Assembly: GCA_963522175.1 (NCBI GenBank)
Contig: CAUQXC010000001.1
Coordinates: 1-64,000, forward strand
Reading direction: 5' to 3'
DNA from: CAKAHY01 sp963522175
GTDB lineage: Bacteria; Bacillota; Clostridia; Lachnospirales; Lachnospiraceae
DNA: 64,000 nucleotides
Position numbers and translations under genes: made by a program. The notes beneath the pieces were generated by a model. It did no database searches. It was not told the origin of the DNA and saw nothing but the letters and a program-made list of their open reading frames with translations. Shown here in pieces: positions 1 to 8,497 of this stretch. The number at the start of each line of letters is the position of its first letter. Positions within the stretch are counted from its first letter, which is position 1.

Positions 1-81
1 AAAGAAATTTCAGGGTTATGTGTACTGTTTAATCTTCAATTTTCAAGGTTCTTTTATCTGTCGCCTCGCGACGACTTGTAT

Positions 82-110
82 ATACTATCATACAGCTTTT
101 AGACTGTCAA
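82..110 (-). promoter_or_regulatory. Probable rRNA operon promoter (leftward)
   Basis: On the minus strand TTGACA (105-110) is separated by 17 bases from TAGTAT (82-87). The predicted transcript (1-75) begins with a short GTCG/CGAC hairpin and then has a CTTGAAAATTGAAG stretch, which resembles the leader or spacer found next to rRNA genes in Firmicutes. I infer that 16S rRNA begins just left of the window. No rRNA gene body is visible here. Confidence 0.65.
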
Positions 111-197
111 CAGCTTTTCCAAAAAAAATTAATCTTTTTTACGAGTATCTATATTTAGTTGCAACTTCATCCTTTTTATACGATATATTGTAAGACA

Positions 198-383
198 AAA
201 TTTAAAAGCTCCTCTTCCCAAAACGCAAAGTGATGGAGAAAAATATTTCAGAAAGAGGAGCTTTACCGCTGCATTTATAATAGAGCGGGTATTGTATTGG
301 CAAATTCATTGCAGATATAAAACAATCCGCCATATATAGGATTTAAACCTTATGAGCCTTAAATCCGTCGATTAATTTTCTAT
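198..383 (-). ncRNA. Candidate small RNA unit between aguB and the rrn promoter
   Basis: A good minus-strand promoter lies just after aguB. About 180 bases downstream is a 12-base-pair inverted repeat followed by a T-rich tract. Between them there is a second 8-base inverted repeat (339-366) and no ORF of note. This could be an independent small RNA or an extra upstream rrn promoter. It matches no RNA family I recognise, so the call rests only on signals and layout. Confidence 0.3.
205..264 (-). terminator. Inverted repeat, probable terminator after polyamine operon
   Basis: AAAGCTCCTCTT (205-216) and AAGAGGAGCTTT (253-264) are perfect complements with a 36-base loop. On the minus strand the stem is followed by TTTTAAATTTTG. 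The loop is long for an intrinsic terminator, so a structured RNA is also possible. Confidence 0.5.
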
Positions 384-389
384 AACTTA

Positions 390-418
390 TTTATAACATA
401 TTTCTTACGTTAAGTCAA
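390..418 (-). promoter_or_regulatory. Minus-strand promoter downstream of aguB
   Basis: TTGACT (413-418) and TATAAA (390-395) are separated by 17 bases on the minus strand. The promoter faces the left edge and has no protein gene after it in the window. It drives either the candidate small RNA or, with read-through, the rRNA operon. Confidence 0.5.
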
Positions 419-425
419 TAACAAT

Positions 426-1310
426 TTACTTGTCTCCGCTTATTTTTTTATACATTTTCGGTCTTCTGTCTCTGAAAAGTCCCCAGTTAAGTCTTTCTTC
501 GGCATTTGACAACAAATCTATTTCACTTATGAGCACTTCATCTCCGGTTCTGCCCGCACTCACCTTTATTTCTCCGAGTTCATCACTTATAAAACTCGAA
601 CCGTAAAAATTGAGACTTGAGCTTTGCCTTCCGTTTTCTTCGCACGGGAAAACTTCTTCCAAGCCGAATCTGTTTGCCGCAACAACAGGAACTATGTTTG
701 CCGCCGCATGACCTTGCATTGTTCTTCTCCAATGTTCCATGCTGTCACATTCCAGTATAGGTTCCGAGCCTATAGCAGTCGGATAAAACAAAATCTCGGC
801 TCCCATAAGAGACATTATTCTTGCCGTCTCCGGAAACCACTGATCCCAGCATATACCTACACCTATCTTTGCATACTTGGTATCCCATACCTTAAAACCG
901 GTATCTCCGGGAGCGAAATAAAATTTCTCCTGATAATAGTGGTCATCCGGAATATGTGTCTTTCTGTATACTCCCATGATACTTCCGTCAGCATCTATGA
1001 CAGCCACGGTATTATACAGTCTGTTGACATCTCTTTCATAAAAGCTTATAGGAAGAACCACCTCAAGCTTTTTCGCAAGCTTTGCAAAATACTTTACCGC
1101 CGCATTTTCTTCAAGTGTCTCGGCAAAACTGTAATACTCGTATTTTCTTTCCTGACAAAAATACTGCCTTTCAAATAACTCCGGAAGCAAAATAATTAAT
1201 GCTCCCTTCTCATGCGCCTGCCTTACAAGCTCTTCCGCTTTTGCTATATTTTCTTTGACATCTCTTGTACACGACATCTGAATTGCGGCTACTTTTACCT
1301 TCTTATCCAT
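426..1310 (-). CDS. aguB: N-carbamoylputrescine amidase
   Basis: Carbon-nitrogen hydrolase (nitrilase superfamily) that cleaves N-carbamoylputrescine to putrescine, CO2 and ammonia in the cytoplasm. The catalytic triad is visible: Glu44 in LPELF, Lys117 in YRKTHIPD and Cys154 in GICWDQWFPE. The 294 residues match the family length. It is the last gene of the polyamine operon, 14 bases after aguA, the enzyme that makes its substrate. An AAAGGA ribosome site precedes the ATG. Specificity for carbamoylputrescine over other amides is inferred from close family resemblance and the aguA neighbour. Confidence 0.93.
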   Translation of the reverse strand: MDKKVKVAAIQMSCTRDVKENIAKAEELVRQAHEKGALIILLPELFERQYFCQERKYEYYSFAETLEENAAVKYFAKLAKKLEVVLPISFYERDVNRLYNTVAVIDADGSIMGVYRKTHIPDDHYYQEKFYFAPGDTGFKVWDTKYAKIGVGICWDQWFPETARIMSLMGAEILFYPTAIGSEPILECDSMEHWRRTMQGHAAANIVPVVAANRFGLEEVFPCEENGRQSSSLNFYGSSFISDELGEIKVSAGRTGDEVLISEIDLLSNAEERLNWGLFRDRRPKMYKKISGDK

Positions 1311-1324
1311 AAAAACCTGTTCCT

Positions 1325-2491
1325 TTAATCAAAAAATTTACTCTTGTAAATAGGAATTTGTTGTGTAAGGCAATGTATATTTCCACCGCCCAAAAGCAAA
1401 TCCCTTGCTTTTATGCATACCATTCTTCTGTCCGGGAAGCAACTGTGCAGAGCATGTATGGCGGGAGCATCATTTTCATCCTCAAACAAAGGCATGATAA
1501 CTTTATTATTGCAAATATAAAAATTAATATAGCTTGCAGCCAGCCTTTCGCCCACTTCTCTTACGTCTTCACCCTCTTCAAAGGAAAAACCTTCCAAGTC
1601 TTCCTTGCTTACACAAACCGGTTTCTTGGGAATGTTGATTTTTATCACTTCTATTTTTCTTCCTTTTGCATCCGTTTCATTTTCAAGTATCTCCAAACAG
1701 GACTTGGACATTTCATACTGCGGGTCGTTTTCATCCTCGCACCATGCAAGAACCACCTTTCCCGGAGCCGCAAAAGCACAAACATTATCTACATGTTCAT
1801 TCGTTTCATCATTATAAATGCCGTTTTTTAACCAAATAAGCTTTTGAATACCCAAATATGCTTTAAGCTTTTCTTCTATCTCCTCTTTGCTAAGCTCGGG
1901 ATTTCTTCCTCTACTCAACAAACAAGCCTCGGTCACAATAAGGGTTCCTTCTCCGTCGCTGTGGATGGAACCGCCTTCCAGCACGAAATCCTTGGCGTTT
2001 ATATTTTCTATTCCCAAGTCCATACAAATATTGTCGGCAAGCTTTGCATCATTTTCATAATCCGCATATAAGCCGTCAAAATCTCCACCCCACGCATTGA
2101 ACTTCCAGCTTATTCCGGCAATGTTTTTTTCATTAGTTAAAAAAGTGGGCGCCGTATCTCTTGCCCATGCATCATCCGTTTCAAAATCAAGATACTTGAT
2201 ATTATTGATAACGGTAAACCTTGAACTGCCGAGCCTTCCGTTTTTCAGTTTTTCATCACAAACCTCACTTATCAGCTTATGTGCCTCAAATAAGTCCTCA
2301 GTTTTTATAACGAGATAAAGCTTCTCGACTTCCGCAATTTCGGTAATTATATCGGCAAAAATCCTTCTGACTTTAGAAGGATCCTTTTTCCATGAACCCG
2401 GTCTTTTCGGCCATATCATAAGTGTCCCGTGATGAGCTTCAAATTCTCCCGGCATACGCATGCCGAGCTCTTTTATCTTATCCTTATCCAT
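1325..2491 (-). CDS. aguA: Agmatine deiminase
   Basis: Peptidyl-arginine-deiminase-type fold enzyme that converts agmatine to N-carbamoylputrescine and ammonia. Family signatures are present: WARDTAP (109-115), NEHVDN (231-236) and the catalytic Cys374 in GGGNIHCLTQQ near the C-terminus. Its 388 residues are normal for the family. The start directly follows the nspC stop, with a GGGAG ribosome site inside the end of nspC, so translation is probably coupled. Together with speA and aguB it forms a complete arginine-to-putrescine route. Confidence 0.95.
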   Translation of the reverse strand: MDKDKIKELGMRMPGEFEAHHGTLMIWPKRPGSWKKDPSKVRRIFADIITEIAEVEKLYLVIKTEDLFEAHKLISEVCDEKLKNGRLGSSRFTVINNIKYLDFETDDAWARDTAPTFLTNEKNIAGISWKFNAWGGDFDGLYADYENDAKLADNICMDLGIENINAKDFVLEGGSIHSDGEGTLIVTEACLLSRGRNPELSKEEIEEKLKAYLGIQKLIWLKNGIYNDETNEHVDNVCAFAAPGKVVLAWCEDENDPQYEMSKSCLEILENETDAKGRKIEVIKINIPKKPVCVSKEDLEGFSFEEGEDVREVGERLAASYINFYICNNKVIMPLFEDENDAPAIHALHSCFPDRRMVCIKARDLLLGGGNIHCLTQQIPIYKSKFFD

Positions 2492-3613
2492 TTATGACAA
2501 TCTCCCTTTAAAGTCTTCATAAGAAAAGCTTTTTACAAATTCACATTCTCCCTCAGCGTTTACAGTCATAATATTCGGAAGTGCTATTCCGTTAAAGGTG
2601 TTATTTTTTACCATTGAATAAATAGCCATATCTTCAAAATAAAGTTTATCACCTATTTTCATCTCCTTTTCAAAGGAGTAATCGCCTATGATATCTCCCG
2701 AAAGGCAGGTAGCGGATGACAATCTGTAGCTAAACTCTTTTTCATTCGCGGGGAAAGAATCTTTAAGAGGCGGTCTGTACGGCATCTCCAAAACATCAGG
2801 CATATGACAGGCGGCACTTGCATCAAGAATCAAAGTTTTTATACCGTTTTCAACAATATCCAAAACCTCCGTTACCAGATATCCGGCATTCAGAGCTACG
2901 GCTTCACCCGGCTCAAGAAAAACTTCCACATCGTATTTTTCTCTTATATGTTTGATTATGCGTATAAGTCTGTCCGTGTCGTAATCTTTTCTACTTATGT
3001 GATGTCCGCCGCCCATATTGAGCCATTTCATATTTTTCAGATACTTGCCGAACTTCTCTTCCACGGCAGCGATCGTAAGTTCCAAATCATCAGAATTTTG
3101 CTCACATAAGGTATGAAAATGTAAACCGCTTATATCATCTATCAAATCTTCTCTGAAATTTTCCAAGGTAACACCAAGTCTGGAGCCGAAAGCACAGGGG
3201 TCATAAATGGCATGATCTTTTTGTGTGGAACACTCCGGATTGATACGAAGACCTATTTCCTTACCTTTGCACTTATCCTTAAACTTCAAAAGCTGATTAA
3301 AGGAATTAAAAACTATATGATCCGATACCTTTAAAATCTCATCAAACTCGCTTTCCTTAAAAGCGGGTGAGAACACATGTACCTCTCCCCCCATTTCTTC
3401 ATACGCAAGCCTTGCCTCATATAAGCCGCTCGCCGTACTTCCGTCAAGGTATTTTCTTATTAGAGGATATACCGAAAACATTGAAAAAGCCTTCTGTGCA
3501 AGCAATATCTTCGCTCCGGACTCATCCGCCACTTTTCTGAGTATCTTTAAATTCTCCTCCAATTTCACCAAGTCCACAACATAACTTGGTGTAGGAACTT
3601 CATATAGTTTCAT
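2492..3613 (-). CDS. nspC: Carboxynorspermidine/carboxyspermidine decarboxylase
   Basis: PLP-dependent alanine-racemase-fold decarboxylase that removes the carboxyl group of carboxy(nor)spermidine to give spermidine or norspermidine. The PLP lysine is Lys41 in LLAQKAFSM; GGGHH and EPGEAV phosphate-binding segments and the C-terminal CLSGD motif are visible. The ATG at 3613 was chosen because the protein then begins MKLYEVPTPSYV like its family and has purine-rich AGAGGA and AGGAAG upstream. An in-frame TTG at 3646 would lie inside the preceding gene. With putrescine as the pathway substrate, spermidine is the likely product. Confidence 0.92.
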   Translation of the reverse strand: MKLYEVPTPSYVVDLVKLEENLKILRKVADESGAKILLAQKAFSMFSVYPLIRKYLDGSTASGLYEARLAYEEMGGEVHVFSPAFKESEFDEILKVSDHIVFNSFNQLLKFKDKCKGKEIGLRINPECSTQKDHAIYDPCAFGSRLGVTLENFREDLIDDISGLHFHTLCEQNSDDLELTIAAVEEKFGKYLKNMKWLNMGGGHHISRKDYDTDRLIRIIKHIREKYDVEVFLEPGEAVALNAGYLVTEVLDIVENGIKTLILDASAACHMPDVLEMPYRPPLKDSFPANEKEFSYRLSSATCLSGDIIGDYSFEKEMKIGDKLYFEDMAIYSMVKNNTFNGIALPNIMTVNAEGECEFVKSFSYEDFKGRLS

Positions 3614-3635
3614 CTTCCTTTTATCCTCTCTGTCG

Positions 3636-4895
3636 CTATTCAACAATCACCGGATTTTCAACAACTTTCCACGGTAATCCATATTTATTCAAAGCTTCCA
3701 TAAATGGATCCGGATCAAATTCTTCTACATTGTATACACCGGCTTTTTTCCATCTTCCGTCCATTAAAAGCATGGTGCCTATCATAGCCGGAACTCCCGT
3801 TGTATAGCTTATTGCCTGAGAACCTACTTCCTTGTAGCATTCCTCATGGTCACAAACATTATAAATGTAGATGCTCTTTTCCTTTCCGTCCTTAACTCCC
3901 GTAAAGATACAGCCTATGTTGGTTTTTCCCTTTGTTCTCTCTCCCAAAGATGCCGGATCCGGTAATAAAGCCTTCAAAAACTGGATAGGCACTATCTTTG
4001 TGCCGTTGAAATCCACAGCATCGGTTCTAAGCATACCTACATTTTCAAGGCACTTCATATGAGTAAGATAGCTTTGTCCGAATGTCATAAAGAAACGTAT
4101 TCTCTTAACTCCCGGTATATTGAGAGCCAATGATTCTATTTCCTCATGGTGAAGCAGGTACATATCCTTCATGCCTACTTCATCAAAGTTATACTCTCTT
4201 TTTATAGACATAGCTTCAACTTCAACCCATTTACCGTTTTCCCAATATGAGCCCGGTGCCGAAACCTCACGTAAATTTATTTCAGGATTAAAATTTGTCG
4301 CAAAAGGATAGCCGTGGTCTCCGCCGTTGCAATCCAATATATCTATATAATGAATTTCATCAAAATAATGCTTTAAAGCGTAGGCGGAGAATATACTTGT
4401 TACACCCGGATCAAAGCCCGAGCCTAAAATTCCGCAGATACCGGCTTTTTCAAACTTCTCCTTAAATGCCCATTGCCATGAGTAATCAAAGTAAGCACTG
4501 AAACCTTTCTCCTTTACCCTTGCTTCATAAATCTTTCTCCACTCTGGATCTTCCGTGTCCTCAGCCTCGTAATTTGCCGTATCTATGTAATGAACCTTAG
4601 TATCAAGACAAGCCTGCATTATAGTAAGGTCCTGATAAGGCAAAGCCAGATTCAAAACCGCTTCCGGCTTGTAGCTGTTTATGAGTTCCACCACTTCTCC
4701 AAGCTTATCCGCATCAAGCTGTGCGGTTTCTATATGTGTTTTTGTTGTCTTTCTGAGTTTCTCCGCCAACTCGTCACATTTTTTCTTTGTTCTGCTGGCA
4801 ATCATTATTTCGGGAAATATCTCAGGATTTTGACAACACTTGCTGATAGCAACCTGTGCCACACCGCCGCAACCGATAATCAATAATTTACTCAT
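3636..4895 (-). CDS. Carboxynorspermidine/carboxyspermidine dehydrogenase (LYS1-like)
   Basis: Saccharopine-dehydrogenase-fold reductase that condenses a diamine with aspartate semialdehyde using NADPH to form carboxy(nor)spermidine. The N-terminus has the nucleotide-binding LIIGCGGVAQVA motif. From the ATG at 4895 the protein is 419 residues, as expected for this family. That ATG has an AGGAGG ribosome site, while the longer reading adds 41 unrelated residues. It overlaps the end of speE by 8 bases and precedes nspC, the usual partner. The preferred diamine (putrescine or diaminopropane) is not decidable from the sequence, but the operon makes putrescine. Confidence 0.9.
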   Translation of the reverse strand: MSKLLIIGCGGVAQVAISKCCQNPEIFPEIMIASRTKKKCDELAEKLRKTTKTHIETAQLDADKLGEVVELINSYKPEAVLNLALPYQDLTIMQACLDTKVHYIDTANYEAEDTEDPEWRKIYEARVKEKGFSAYFDYSWQWAFKEKFEKAGICGILGSGFDPGVTSIFSAYALKHYFDEIHYIDILDCNGGDHGYPFATNFNPEINLREVSAPGSYWENGKWVEVEAMSIKREYNFDEVGMKDMYLLHHEEIESLALNIPGVKRIRFFMTFGQSYLTHMKCLENVGMLRTDAVDFNGTKIVPIQFLKALLPDPASLGERTKGKTNIGCIFTGVKDGKEKSIYIYNVCDHEECYKEVGSQAISYTTGVPAMIGTMLLMDGRWKKAGVYNVEEFDPDPFMEALNKYGLPWKVVENPVIVE

Positions 4896-5751
4896 ACTTT
4901 TTTTCCTCCTCTTCAAGAAAATCTTCAACATACTTAGGCAGCATAAAAGCTCCCAAGTGTAAATTCGCGGTGTAATACCACGTTTTAATATTTTTTTCTT
5001 TAAATCTTTTTGCTTCAAAATCCTTTATAGGATGATATTTTTTTGAAGCAAAACCGAATAACCAATAACCCGCAGGACAGGTAGGAATATGTGCCTGATA
5101 CACCCTGCTTATCGGAAATGATTTGAATACTTTTCTGTGCATTGCCCTGCATACAGCCTCATCCTCATCATAAAACGGGCTGCCGTGCTGATAGACCATA
5201 ATACCGTCTTCCTTTAAAGCCCTGTAACATGCACCGTAGAACTCCTTTGTGAAAAGTCCTTCCGTATATCCGAAGGGGTCTGTAGAATCGTTTATTATAA
5301 GGTCGTACTCATCTATACACTTTCTTAAAAACTTTAATCCGTCAACATTGTAAATGTGAACTCTTTCATCACTGAGTCCCTTAGCTGTTTCAGGAAAAAA
5401 TTCCTTGCAAACATCCATCAGCATGGTGTCGGGATCCACTATGTCTATACTTTCAATACTGTCGTAGTTTAAGAGCTCTTTACTTACTCCTCCGTCAACA
5501 CCTCCTATTATCAGAACACTTTTGATACCGGGATGAACCGACATAGGAACATGAACCACCATCTCGTTGTAGACAAAATCGTCCGCGGATGAAAACAAAA
5601 TATCACCGTCAAGGGTAAGAACTCTTCCCAATTCCTTGGACTCAAATACGTCTATTCTCTGATAATCGCTTTCACCGGAAAACAACTGTTTTTCGAGTCT
5701 CAGGTCTATTTTTACATTTTCGGTATGATTTTCACTAAACCACAGCTCCAT
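4888..5751 (-). CDS. speE: Spermidine synthase-like aminopropyltransferase
   Basis: Class I methyltransferase-fold enzyme that transfers an aminopropyl group from decarboxylated S-adenosylmethionine, normally to putrescine. An N-terminal beta domain is followed by GGVDGGVSKELL, a variant of the usual GGGDGG loop, and the catalytic aspartate segment NDSTDP with GYTEGLFTKEFY. At 287 residues it has the family length. It lies 1 base after speA and overlaps the dehydrogenase. No speD for the aminopropyl donor is in this cluster, which already encodes a second route to spermidine. The acceptor substrate is therefore uncertain. Confidence 0.88.
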   Translation of the reverse strand: MELWFSENHTENVKIDLRLEKQLFSGESDYQRIDVFESKELGRVLTLDGDILFSSADDFVYNEMVVHVPMSVHPGIKSVLIIGGVDGGVSKELLNYDSIESIDIVDPDTMLMDVCKEFFPETAKGLSDERVHIYNVDGLKFLRKCIDEYDLIINDSTDPFGYTEGLFTKEFYGACYRALKEDGIMVYQHGSPFYDEDEAVCRAMHRKVFKSFPISRVYQAHIPTCPAGYWLFGFASKKYHPIKDFEAKRFKEKNIKTWYYTANLHLGAFMLPKYVEDFLEEEEKKYE

Positions 5752-5752
5752 A

Positions 5753-7207
5753 TCATTCCTCCTTTATCACATTCAGATAGTTGACATCCGGATCTTGAGT
5801 ACCCTGCATGGAGCAGCCTCTTTCTTTACAGAAGATTATATGCTCTATTATTTCTTTTGTTACCCTCTCTCCCGGACCTACAATAGGAATACCCGGCGGA
5901 TAGCACATTACAAATTCACCGCAAACCCTGCCGGCACATTCTTCAATAGGAAGCATTATTCTTGTGCTGTAAAAAGCTTTTTGAGGACTGAGTACAACCT
6001 CCGGCTGTATGTATTCCCCTGAAATAAGGTCACTTCCGTCCGCACTGTAAAGTCTCTTTATATCCGCCAAAGCTCCTACAAGTCTTTCTATGTCCTGTAT
6101 TCTGTCACCTATGGATATATATGCGAGAACATTTCCTATATCTCCGAATTCAATCTGAATATCATACTCGTCTCTTAAAAGGTCATAAACCTCTATTCCG
6201 GTAAGTCCTATTCCCTGTGTGTATATAGCAAGCTTGGTTACGTCGAAATCATATACGCTGCTTCCGTTAATAAGTTCTTTCCCGTAGGCATAATAACCGC
6301 CTATTGCGTTAATTTCCGTCCTCGCATACTCTGCCATATCCTTAACCTTTTCAAACCTTTCCTTACCTCTGAGTGCAAGGTTTCGTCTTGAAATATCGAG
6401 ACTTGAAAGTAACAGATATGAACCGGATGTGGTTTGTGTAAGGTTTATAATCTGTCTTATATACTCTTTATCCATTGCCTTACTGGCAAGTAAAAGTGAG
6501 CTTTGAGTAAGGCTTCCACCCGACTTATGCATGGATACCGCAGACATATCCGCCCCGGCTGCCATTCCCGAAACAGGCAGTCCCTCCCCGAAAGAGAGAT
6601 GGGTACCGTGAGCCTCATCTACAAGAACCTTCATTCCCGCTTTATGGGCCTGTTGAACTATACCTCTCAAATCCGAGCATATACCGTAGTAGGTAGGATT
6701 ATTGACCAGAACCGCAACCGCATCGGGATTTTCGGCTATAGCCTTTTCAAGACCGGAAACTTCCATTCCCAAGGCTATACCTATCCTCTCATTGACTTTC
6801 ATATCCACATATACAGGTATTGCACCGCACAAAACCAACGCATTAAGAGCCGATCTGTGAACATTCCTCGGAAGTATTATCTTATCTCCGTACTTACAAA
6901 CGCTCAATATCATTGATTGTACTGCCGAAGTTGTACCTCCCACCATTAAAAAAGCATAATCGGCTCCGAAAGCCTGAGCTGTCAAATCCTCCGCTTCTCT
7001 TATAACGGACACGGGATGACACAAGTTATCCAGTGGTTTCATGGAATTCACATCTATGCCGACACATTTTTGTCCCAAAAGCTCCACAAGCTCGGGATTG
7101 CCCCTTCCTCTTTTATGTCCCGGTACGTCAAAGGGCACCACTCTTTGTTTTCTGAATCTTTCAAGCGCTTCATAAATAGGAGCCTTATACTGATTTAGCA
7201 ATTCCAT
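5753..7207 (-). CDS. speA: Arginine decarboxylase (SpeA, fold type I)
   Basis: PLP-dependent Orn/Lys/Arg decarboxylase of the Bacillus SpeA type. Visible features are HKRGRGNPEL near the N-terminus, DEAHGTH (198-204) and the PLP lysine Lys228 in SMHKSGGSLTQ. The 484 residues fit the short Gram-positive form lacking the N-terminal wing domain. It is the first gene of the polyamine operon; the downstream aguA and aguB make arginine, giving agmatine, the likely substrate rather than lysine or ornithine. An AAGGAG ribosome site is well placed. The mRNA has a leader of about 190 bases with a possible attenuator. Confidence 0.92.
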   Translation of the reverse strand: MELLNQYKAPIYEALERFRKQRVVPFDVPGHKRGRGNPELVELLGQKCVGIDVNSMKPLDNLCHPVSVIREAEDLTAQAFGADYAFLMVGGTTSAVQSMILSVCKYGDKIILPRNVHRSALNALVLCGAIPVYVDMKVNERIGIALGMEVSGLEKAIAENPDAVAVLVNNPTYYGICSDLRGIVQQAHKAGMKVLVDEAHGTHLSFGEGLPVSGMAAGADMSAVSMHKSGGSLTQSSLLLASKAMDKEYIRQIINLTQTTSGSYLLLSSLDISRRNLALRGKERFEKVKDMAEYARTEINAIGGYYAYGKELINGSSVYDFDVTKLAIYTQGIGLTGIEVYDLLRDEYDIQIEFGDIGNVLAYISIGDRIQDIERLVGALADIKRLYSADGSDLISGEYIQPEVVLSPQKAFYSTRIMLPIEECAGRVCGEFVMCYPPGIPIVGPGERVTKEIIEHIIFCKERGCSMQGTQDPDVNYLNVIKEE

Positions 7208-7253
7208 ATTACTTTTACTCCTTAATTTTTTATAAACGGCTGATTTTTCAATA

Positions 7254-7283
7254 CAAAAACAGGACAGACTGTCACCATCTGCC
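7254..7283 (-). terminator. Possible attenuator hairpin in the speA leader
   Basis: On the minus strand GGCAGA (7278-7283) pairs with TCTGTCC (7262-7268) with one bulge, and the stem is followed by TGTTTTTG. It sits between the predicted speA promoter and the speA ribosome site, so it could act as a conditional terminator. An alternative is a plain terminator for transcription coming from sdaAA. Confidence 0.3.
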
Positions 7284-7405
7284 CCGGGTCAATACCTTTA
7301 TACTGTAAAATACATATATAAACTCTGTCTTCACACTCGTATGTAGCAAATATGCACGTACTCTTATTGACCGTTTCACAAGATGATGAGTAAAGAACGC
7401 CTAAT

Positions 7406-7414
7406 ATTATACCA
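7406..7414 (-). promoter_or_regulatory. Extended -10 promoter for speA operon
   Basis: TGGTATAAT on the minus strand is a consensus extended -10 element. No good -35 is seen at the usual distance, which is common for extended -10 promoters. Transcription would start near 7399, leaving a leader of about 190 bases. Confidence 0.45.
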
Positions 7415-7618
7415 TCAAATCAACTTATAAAATTCGAGCTTTTAACTCGATCAATAATGTGGAGCTTATCCACGCGCGGCTGTCGCTCCCGCCTGTCCGT
7501 CGGCATAAAAAACAGTACTTGGCTGTCACAATGGAGCAATATTTGCTTGAAAACAAAGTCGTAACTTTTTTAAGCCATTTTAATTTAGCAAAAATATATC
7601 GTAATGTCAATACTTAAT

Positions 7619-8488
7619 CTATCCAAAAATCTCCTTGCATTTTGTGCAGGCTACTTTTGTCGTTGCACAGCCTCCCAGAGCCGTTTCTCTAAGCTCAAAA
7701 GGCAGCCCCTTGCCTACCCTGTACATGGTTTCTATCATTTCATCAAGCGGAATAAATGCCTCTATTCCGGACAGTACAATCTGACTTGCTCCTATCGCAT
7801 TTAAAACTCCTATTACATTTCTGTTTTGGCAGGGATTTTCAACCAGTCCGGCAACCGGATCGCAGACAAGTCCCAATAAATTCGCTATGCAAATACTTGC
7901 CGCATCCATAGCTTGCTTGGGTTTACCTCCGAGCATAACGGTAAGCGCCGCAGCCGTCATAGCGCTTGCCATTCCGACTTCCGCCTGACAACCCGCTTCC
8001 GCGCCGGAAACCGAAGCATTTCTCATCGCCAGATAGCCTATGGCTCCGGCGGTAAATAAACCTTGTGTCGCTTCTTCCTTCGAAAAACCTTCCACCTCGC
8101 AAAGAGCCACTACTCCGGCAGGTAAAACACCCGCACTGCCCGCAGTCGGTGCCGCAACAATAACACCCATAGATGCGTTAATCTCCATAACCGCCAAAGC
8201 ATAGCTTATTGCTTTTGAAACAAAATCTCCGCACAGACTCTTCGCTTTTTGATTTTCATTAAGCTTTTTCGCTTCACCGCCAAGCAAGCCTCCTATAGAC
8301 CTTTTAGGCTCTTTTATAGGGACATGACAACTGTTTTTCATGACCTCATAAGCATCTTCCATACCCCTTATTACAGTATCTTCGTCAACTTCAAATTCAC
8401 TTACTTCTCTATCTATCATAGCCTTTGCTATACTTATATTTTTCTTTTCGCATATAGTCAACAGCTCCGCAGCACTCGCAAAATCCAT
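7619..8488 (-). CDS. sdaAA: L-serine dehydratase, iron-sulfur-dependent, alpha subunit
   Basis: Catalytic subunit of the two-part [4Fe-4S] L-serine ammonia-lyase, which deaminates serine to pyruvate. The APTAGSAGVLP loop and the cysteines of the cluster-binding segments (GAEAGCQAE, CDPVAGLVENPC) are present. The 289 residues match the Firmicute alpha subunit. It starts 9 bases after the beta subunit with an AAGGAG ribosome site. The cluster is oxygen-sensitive, in keeping with an anaerobe, and would depend on Fe-S assembly such as the SUF system encoded here. Confidence 0.95.
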   Translation of the reverse strand: MDFASAAELLTICEKKNISIAKAMIDREVSEFEVDEDTVIRGMEDAYEVMKNSCHVPIKEPKRSIGGLLGGEAKKLNENQKAKSLCGDFVSKAISYALAVMEINASMGVIVAAPTAGSAGVLPAGVVALCEVEGFSKEEATQGLFTAGAIGYLAMRNASVSGAEAGCQAEVGMASAMTAAALTVMLGGKPKQAMDAASICIANLLGLVCDPVAGLVENPCQNRNVIGVLNAIGASQIVLSGIEAFIPLDEMIETMYRVGKGLPFELRETALGGCATTKVACTKCKEIFG

Positions 8489-8497
8489 ATTTACTCC

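Larger units (their letters stand above)
7208..7618. other. Intergenic region between speA and sdaAA
   Basis: This 411-base gap holds the likely speA promoter, a roughly 190-base speA leader, and a weak hairpin (434-450 after 7000; TCGAG/CTCGA, then ATTTT on the minus strand) that may end the serine dehydratase/addAB transcript. It also holds a perfect GTGGA/TCCAC hairpin at 7459-7473, followed by a GC-rich patch (7471-7505) unlike its surroundings. No convincing gene is present; the one possible short minus-strand reading frame lacks a ribosome site and family resemblance. Confidence 0.5.

Noticed and set aside
4896..5018. 41-residue extension of the carboxyspermidine dehydrogenase
   Set aside because: It overlaps speE, is unlike the family, and the ATG at 4895 has an AGGAGG site.
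7425..7610. 61-codon minus-strand reading frame upstream of speA
   Set aside because: No ribosome site, no family resemblance, and it spans the hairpins and GC-rich patch of the intergenic region.
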